Assembly (NCBI GenBank): GCA_016808115.1
Contig: JAEQBH010006865.1
Span: 1-64,000 of the forward strand
Length of the DNA stretch: 64,000 bases
Direction of reading: 5' to 3'
From: Tetrastigma voinierianum
Lineage: Eukaryota > Streptophyta > Magnoliopsida > Vitales > Vitaceae
Below are positions 58,107 through 64,000 of this stretch, in pieces. The translations under genes were made by a program, and so were the position numbers. Below the pieces are notes generated by a model, which saw only the letters and a program-made list of their open reading frames with translations, was not told where the DNA came from and did not search any database. Numbering within the stretch: the first letter of the stretch is position 1; each line of letters begins with the position of its first letter.

Positions 58107-58571
58107 AGGTTTGTTGTTCAATTGTAGTTTAGTCATAAGGTTATGTTCTATGAAGTTATGGAAGGGCATTCGAGTTGATAAGCATGATGACCTCTCCGTT
58201 GTTGATCTTATTGAGGACCTTCATCGAGTGTGGGGAGCAAAATCCTACCAAGGAAAAAACACAAACCATGACCAACGTAGGTCCTTCAATAAGAGTGTCT
58301 TCTCTCGCAGCTTCCTCTATGGTTGGAGAGTCATCATTGTTCTCTACCTCATCGTCCATAACCATGACACACAGTAATGTCTTGTTTACAACATGACGTC
58401 GAGGAGAACGTTCATCGCCTTTGGGAGCTAGCCCGTTTCTCTCTGTTCCCAATTTGTATTTCTCGGTCACGTGAGTCTCTTGGAAATGAGGCGAGAGATG
58501 TGTAAGAACCATTTTCAATCAAATCACTTTGCTAGGGAGTAGGTGGATGTGGGTTGACTAATAGCAAAGGG
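58107..58571 (-). pseudogene. element L Gag tail and protease fragment
   Basis: The minus-strand frame 58518-58156 runs HVTEKYKLGTERN (a zinc-knuckle remnant without its cysteines), TLLCVMVMDDEVENNDDSP (acidic linker), then VLNKINNGEVIMLINSNALP, the retropepsin active-site strand with D-S-G changed to N-S-N. After a break, HNFIEHNLMTKLQL (about 58156-58112) continues the domain up to LTR I. The acidic linker differs from elements A and C, so L is another gypsy lineage. Loss of the catalytic Asp shows it was inactive. Confidence 0.7.
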
Positions 58572-58576
58572 CGTGT
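58572..58576 (+). repeat. LTR K target-site duplication, left copy CGTGT
   Basis: CGTGT before TGTGGCCCG; repeated exactly at 60525-60529. Confidence 0.75.
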
Positions 58577-60524
58577 TGTGGCCCGATTCTGGGGAGTCCG
58601 TTGACCCGCAGTCGACTGGAGATACCGTGTCTCCTTATCGTGAGACCCGTACATGAAATAAAATGGCCACATTGGCTGCTCACATCCAATACTCACAAAA
58701 ATGTATATTTTATACAAAAGGTTAATTTACAATTATCAGCTCTTAACGAAAACATATATCAAAATTTAGAGTTCGATCGTGTTTCAAAAAATATCAAAGC
58801 CGCGATCCGGCTTTCTTACGTCGGCCTGTGGCGTCATCTTCGAACACTCCACAGTACGAAATAATATTCCTTCGACATGGTGAGCAATGCCCGATGGTGG
58901 AATTATCCTACATGGGTTACTCCCACCTAAGTGCACGTAATGGCAACCAAACACCTTTCGAGCAAATACATGATCCTACTTGAATGTCTACATGATATGG
59001 ATGAGAATGTATTTCATACTTTCCATTCTCGGCCTCAGCTCCTCGAGCATGCCTAAGCCAAATGTAGGAAAAATACAATTTTCAAAACAAAGGTTTTGTT
59101 CTTGAAAACATCATCTGAGTTTCGGTGATATATTGGGCCCCTACTTATAGAGCCCGAATTTGTTGGATAACTCTTGAAACAAATCATGGGCTCCTCTAGG
59201 CGTGGTGTTGAATCTCGACCTATTCTCCCGAAAAATCTTCCATTGAAATTCCTTCGCCCAACCATTTGCCTTTTAATTTCTTTCATGTCATACCTCCACC
59301 TACCAATACAGGGTGCCGTGCATATGGAATGCATTATGTCGTTCGAAACAATTATTGTATATATTTTACATGCATATATTAAAATTAACTCACGACATCA
59401 TGTTATTCGATTCTTAGCGATAACATCAAAATTAGCTCACATGGGCTAATCTACAATCCAATTGAGACATTGACTTCACTGTTATATTTAATATAATTCA
59501 ACATCATGTTAGCACATTTAATTATATGCATTAACCTCTCATTTTCCATACACACTCCAAGCCATTCATCTTAAGTAATATTTTGCTTACAACACACATG
59601 GACCATTTTTGGTCCAACAAACAAACCGGGATTGTTTTTTAACGGTCATAAGCGGCTTGATGGGTTGTCGGTAGGTGTACTCTCACGAACATCGATTCCA
59701 CTTTGTGGAGGCAGAAATCCCATGGTCATTTATTAGCCAAACACCCGAACCACAATTTATTGCATAAATTATAAAACAAAGCGTATAAGCGATCGTGAAT
59801 TTGTCAGCGATCCCGAATTTCCATCATTTCGATCCGGTTCCGGGCCGATCAAATCTTTCTCACTGACCTCATACCACTCAGATCTTTAACAAGGCTCTTA
59901 AAAGGGATTAAGTAAGTAGGAGAAAACCCTACCTTCAAAGTTTGTCGAAACTCCACTGGCCAGGTACTACCGTAGCAGCTACGACCGTAAACAGCTTTTA
60001 TGCTGGCTCGACGAGCCGTGGTCCGACATTAGGAATTCTAGAGAGAAGTTGGACTTTCTCTCTCTGGGAATTTGATTTCCTCCCCGGATTCGGCCTCAAA
60101 ATCACGAGAAGAGATGGTCTTTTCTCTTTTCATTTATTCCTTTTTGTCCTCATTGTCGCATGTCAATGATACGTTGGTACCGTTTGGATCTGTTTCATCA
60201 TATTAAATACGCCATGGGTTTTCCTCCAATGGCATCGTGCCGTGTCGTATGTGGGCCCCCACACTTTGAGCTCAAGTTGACTCATTACGCGCTGCCTTGG
60301 CATTGGCCTTGGCTGTGAGCCGCCAAAATGTGTCAAGTGTCCTTCACGGCTCGTTCTTATCGAAAAGCGTCTGATTATTGTCACCGTAATTCGATGAAAT
60401 TCGACGTTGTAGCTAGATTTCACGAGCGATTCAATGGTGAAGTGTTTCATCATCAGAGATCTAGAAAAGTTCGGTTGACCCGAAGTCTGGAATTTCTGCT
60501 TTAATTAGAATTTTAAGGTTTTAA
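58577..60524 (-). mobile_element. LTR K: minus-strand solo LTR nested in element L
   Basis: TGTGGCCCGATTCTGGGGAG to AAGGTTTTAA, 1948 bp. The terminal CA is mutated. Landmarks: CATGGGTTACTCCCACC (58909), ATGTCTACATGATATGG, CGTGCATATGGAATGC (59312), AAGTAGGAGAAAACCCTACC (59912). Flanked by perfect CGTGT duplications, and element L coding sequence lies on both sides. Confidence 0.85.
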
Positions 60525-60529
60525 CGTGT
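60525..60529 (+). repeat. LTR K target-site duplication, right copy CGTGT
   Basis: Exact repeat of 58572-58576 directly after the LTR K end. Confidence 0.75.
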
Positions 60530-61437
60530 GGCTCGAGGCATTCTAGGTATAGTGGTCACGTGCGTTGTTGCATGTTGTCCTGCAAGTTAGATTGATGAAA
60601 AGGGTTTTGGCCACTTCGGTAAGAGCCCGACATGGTAGGTCTCCAAGGCCATCTGTTTCTCCTCAATTTTCTGTGCGGCCCTCATCTTCCCCATTAACCC
60701 TACTGGTTCGAGTTGCCAAAGCTCAGCCTGAATATCAAGTTGCAAGCCATTCATGAAGGCAAATTCGAGCATTGATGAAGGTAACCCACGGAGAGGCATC
60801 GACAACACCTCGAACTGCCACCGACTAAACTCGTAGCAACAATAGCCTCTTAAACTCCTCCCATGCGATGAAAATTGTGGTGCCCTTCTTCCCAATTATA
60901 TCAAGCTAAAGTTTCGCCCTCCATACAAATCATGGCAGCTCGCAATCGATCTCACATAAGCCCGAAGACCATTGATTTCAAAATTGCGCTCAGCCCTATA
61001 GATCTACCCATCGGGATCCTCGTCATAAAAGATGGGTTACTCAAGGCGCCGCGGGAGGTGTTCTGCCCTTGAGCCCATGGGTTGCGGCGCGATGTGGATG
61101 GATTTTCCACGATCACCCACGGTTTGCAGCGACGTCGCTTTGTGGGGACTTGAAGAATTTAGAGGGGTCGACGATGACAAAGGTGCCTTACCCATTATTA
61201 GCAGCAGCTATTTGATTTCTTGGATTCCTTCCTTAAGAGCACTGATTGAACTCTCATGATGATTTATCACAGCTACACCCACCATCGATTTTTCCCCTAG
61301 GTTAAGTTGTTGGATTGTATAATGTAGTCCATCTAATTCTTATCGAAATTCCAACTACAGCAACACCATCCAAGCCTTTATTATGTCGACCAGGGATGTC
61401 ATGTCTTTCATTGTCAACTTGGTTCGAGAAAATACTA
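60530..61437 (-). pseudogene. element L Gag (capsid) remnant
   Basis: The frame 60895-60587 shows EFSRWQFEVLSMPLRGLP and FMNGLQLDIQAELWQLEP, followed by AAQKIEEKQMAL: the capsid C-terminal part of Ty3/gypsy Gag, the RNA-packaging shell protein. The more N-terminal part to about 61430 is broken but includes a charged segment near the expected start. Order (PBS, Gag, then protease to the left) agrees with one minus-strand element split by LTR K. Confidence 0.75.
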
Positions 61438-61450
61438 GCTCTGATATCAA
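61438..61450 (-). other. element L primer-binding site
   Basis: The minus strand reads TTGATATCAGAGC, the initiator-Met-tRNA site with a single change. Immediately right lies TGGATTCCACAATG (61454), a plausible LTR edge. Confidence 0.75.
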
Positions 61451-61453
61451 CGA

Positions 61454-61800
61454 TGGATTCCACAATGTCCAACACAAGTAAGCAATTTCACAATGTAAAA
61501 TCTGATTATTATATTCATCGATAAGAAATTTCTGGTTATAGTACTCAAGCCTGCACTGTTTCAGTCCAAAAAATTCACACTCTGTCGACCACCTCTCTGC
61601 CCAAATTCCCCCTGCCCTCCTAACTAACTTCTTCTAAAAAGCCACATAAACACAAAATTGACCTCTCAACCTAGAGCCAAGGACACAAAACAACAATAAT
61701 AGTGAATTAACAAAATTACCTTCAAAATGAAAAAATTACAGTTTCAAGTATCACCTGTGGCTGTTGATTTACTCTTTTTATTCCTCATGGCATATGTTAC
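61454..61800 (-). mobile_element. element L 5' LTR, start (right boundary unknown)
   Basis: Placed by the adjoining primer-binding site; starts TGGATTCCACAATG. The other end is not identifiable without its partner LTR, which is not in the window, so the right coordinate is arbitrary. Confidence 0.4.
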
Positions 61801-64000
61801 CTAAATCCAGGGCTTATCATACTCATGCACATTTACATAAATTTATGATAACTTGAGGTCAATAAATTTAAGAATAATAAATTCATAACATTGGTGTAGT
61901 GAATAAGAAATTTTACCACAAGATTTTCGATATTATAATTCGAATTGTTCAACTTGTTGTAAAGGAATGTTTTAAATTACCTATTAATTTTCTTATAGTA
62001 AATAAATAATAACCAAGTTAAAGGAAAACTTTACTCAAGTTTTGTATAGCATTCATGAAAATAAAGAAAATATTAATGAACTTATTCTTGAGTGAGTTGA
62101 AATCATGGTGAAATAAAGACCAAACCTAAGGGTTAAGATGTTAAAGTAAAATATTAATTAAATTTTATTGATTTTTTAAATGAAAAGCAAAAACTTGTCT
62201 AAGGAGTTACTTGTTAGATTTTATATCATTAATAAATACAATGTCTGATCTAAAACTTTAAGAGAAACCATGCCTACAAACAATAACTTGATTTAACTTT
62301 AAAATTAATATTGATATTTGTTTATGATGGATGTGCTTAACCAATTGAACATTGTAAAAAATGTATAAAATTTTCACAATATCCACTGGCTATTGGGTGG
62401 GTATCTTTAGGTAATCATCCATGTCTGATTATCTTTTTACTCACTTCCTTATTGAGTGTTTGCTAATTACAAGTTACATTAATTTAAGTCCTTAATCATT
62501 GTTAATTGGATGACAAATAAGTCTCCTTTTGAAACTTGTTTTACAAGTTAGAGAAATCTAGTTTGCCAATCATCAAAACAATGTTTAAGCATTGATATGG
62601 TGCTTCATTTTTATTTCTTATTTGTTATTCATGTAACAAAAAGACAGATTATAAGGAACTTTTCAGAAGTGCATATTTATTTATACATCAAACAAGATCA
62701 AACTAGTTATGGATTTTAAAATTTAATAGATTTGTAATTATATATAGTTCTTAGAAATTTGTAAGATAACAAAATATGGGACACTAGACTATTCGGTGCA
62801 TACGACTATTTGAATAATATTAAATACTAGATAAACAAAAATTGCATATTAAAAAATAACATTGTCAAAAAGGAAAATAGGTATTTTAGTTCTTAAAGTT
62901 AAGATGGCTAAAAATTTTAATTAATAGAATTGCAATTTCACCCATAAGAAAATAATCCAAAATTTTTTAAGATCATAACTAGGTATATTTATCAAAAGTT
63001 CTATGAACAACCATCACTATCAGATCACATAAGGTATGCTATTTTCAAAGTGCTCTTGATGTTTTAAACTTAAGATACATATAAATTAAGAAACAAAGTA
63101 CATCATTGTAAAAATATAACAAAATCCATTGTCCAAAGTAAACTAAATTTAACTCTATATGCATGATCACAAATAGATCTTCCAGTCTTTCAATTTTTTT
63201 CTAAATTAAGATGTTAGTTTGTTATAAATAGGGGATTACAATGTGATAACTCATGTGAATAAATGATATTACTAATATGACAAGAGATGATAAATGAAAT
63301 TTTGTTATCTCCATTTTATTAACGGGATTATTACTCATCATTAGAAATTATAATTTTCTATTTTTTTGTCACTACTTGCAAACTTTGGAAAGGTTGTTGA
63401 GTACTAAAAATTGGCTCAATGAAGAAATTGATCAATTCCTTACTCACGAAATATATATGTATATACACTAGAATATAGTTAGCAAGTTGACTTAATATCA
63501 AAACTTAGTAGGTTGAAGGTTGAAGGCATAGACTTATATGTCCATCATTGGCTGTCACTACGTACTATTAAAATAAAGACCAATTGAGTTGAATCTAGTT
63601 GCATGCCAATGTAAATGTAGAGTGAGATCAACCTTGTTTTGAAAGTTCAAAACAAAGTTTTGTTTATAATATGTTATATGGTACTTGTCCTCTCTGACAA
63701 GTTTATAATCAATCTAAAGTATAGGATTAATTTAGGCAAATTTTAAATCAATTCAGCCTTTAATCCACGTAATTGAAGTAAATAAAAAAAAACTGTTGGG
63801 AAATTTTCAAGAAGAGTAGAGAAAATTGATTTTATGACTAATTAATTTAACACCCTTCTCTATTTTTATTAAATGCAAATGCCTTTAACAAAGCATGCTG
63901 TATAGTTCAAACAAAATAATAAAATCCATTAATATCCCATTCAAAACTAATCCCATATTTATCACATAGCTAAAAATCTCAAACAACTCAGAGACTCTCC
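61801..64000. other. AT-rich sequence without recognisable genes
   Basis: No frame of 60 codons or more, no LTR landmarks, no LRR exon in the phase-1 cassette form. Composition resembles the introns of the RLP locus (21.5-28.4 kb), so this may be the same low-copy region resumed on the far side of the retrotransposon stack. Confidence 0.5.

Noticed and set aside
63365..63420. possible distant LRR exon (TTGCAAACTTTGGAAAGG)
   Set aside because: Only about seven LRR-like residues, no proper acceptor/donor pair, and stops follow.

Overview
This window looks like plant nuclear DNA, probably from an eudicot with a large repeat fraction. The evidence is the dominance of Ty3/gypsy chromovirus (Tekay-like) LTR retrotransposons, a Ty1/copia gag of the common plant type, and a multi-exon leucine-rich-repeat receptor-like-protein (LRR-RLP) gene with short alternating LRR exons, an architecture familiar from woody eudicots. 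The species cannot be fixed from the sequence. No intact protein-coding gene was found; almost every long reading frame is either a decayed retroelement domain or a chance frame inside an LTR.

Layout. (1) 1-7.4 kb: a minus-strand copia element (gag at 366-757, primer-binding site at about 7384-7396) is split by an older minus-strand LTR. That LTR is itself split by a plus-strand LTR (2446-7022), which holds a further minus-strand LTR (4792-6736). (2) 7.4-21.1 kb: copia LTR remnant, then plus-strand Tekay-like LTRs. The first of these was split at 9389/18326 by a complete but decayed plus-strand chromovirus, element A: LTR 9390-12025, PBS, protease remnant-RT-RNase H-integrase, PPT, LTR 15651-18325. 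(3) 21.1-28.4 kb: an AT-rich low-copy island carrying a broken LRR-RLP gene. It has a signal-peptide/LRRNT exon and at least seven LRR exons, all in intron phase 1. The gene is cut off at 28388 by a retrotransposon LTR. (4) 28.4-61.5 kb: a continuous stack of minus-strand elements. The best is element C (29571-39963), with paired 2.8 kb LTRs, PBS, PPT, and a perfect 5-bp target-site duplication TAACA, sitting inside an older LTR. To its right come two more pol remnants (41462-45.3 kb and 52503-54264), several solo or nested LTRs, and an old gag-protease remnant (element L) split by a solo LTR with CGTGT duplications. (5) 61.5-64 kb: AT-rich sequence with no recognisable gene.

Functionally the elements would have worked as ordinary LTR retrotransposons (initiator-Met-tRNA priming, reverse transcription, integrase-chromodomain targeting), but stops, frameshifts, deletions and loss of catalytic acids in several domains suggest that none is active. 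The less ordinary structures are: CpG-rich palindromic arrays (around TGTCGCGACA and TCGCCTAGGCGA) inside the LTRs; 81-bp and ~20-bp tandem arrays in element A's LTRs; a duplicated PR-RT junction; a gag-less element A; and the symmetrical phase-1 exon cassettes and duplicated upstream block of the LRR gene. I see no sign of a wholly new enzymatic system.
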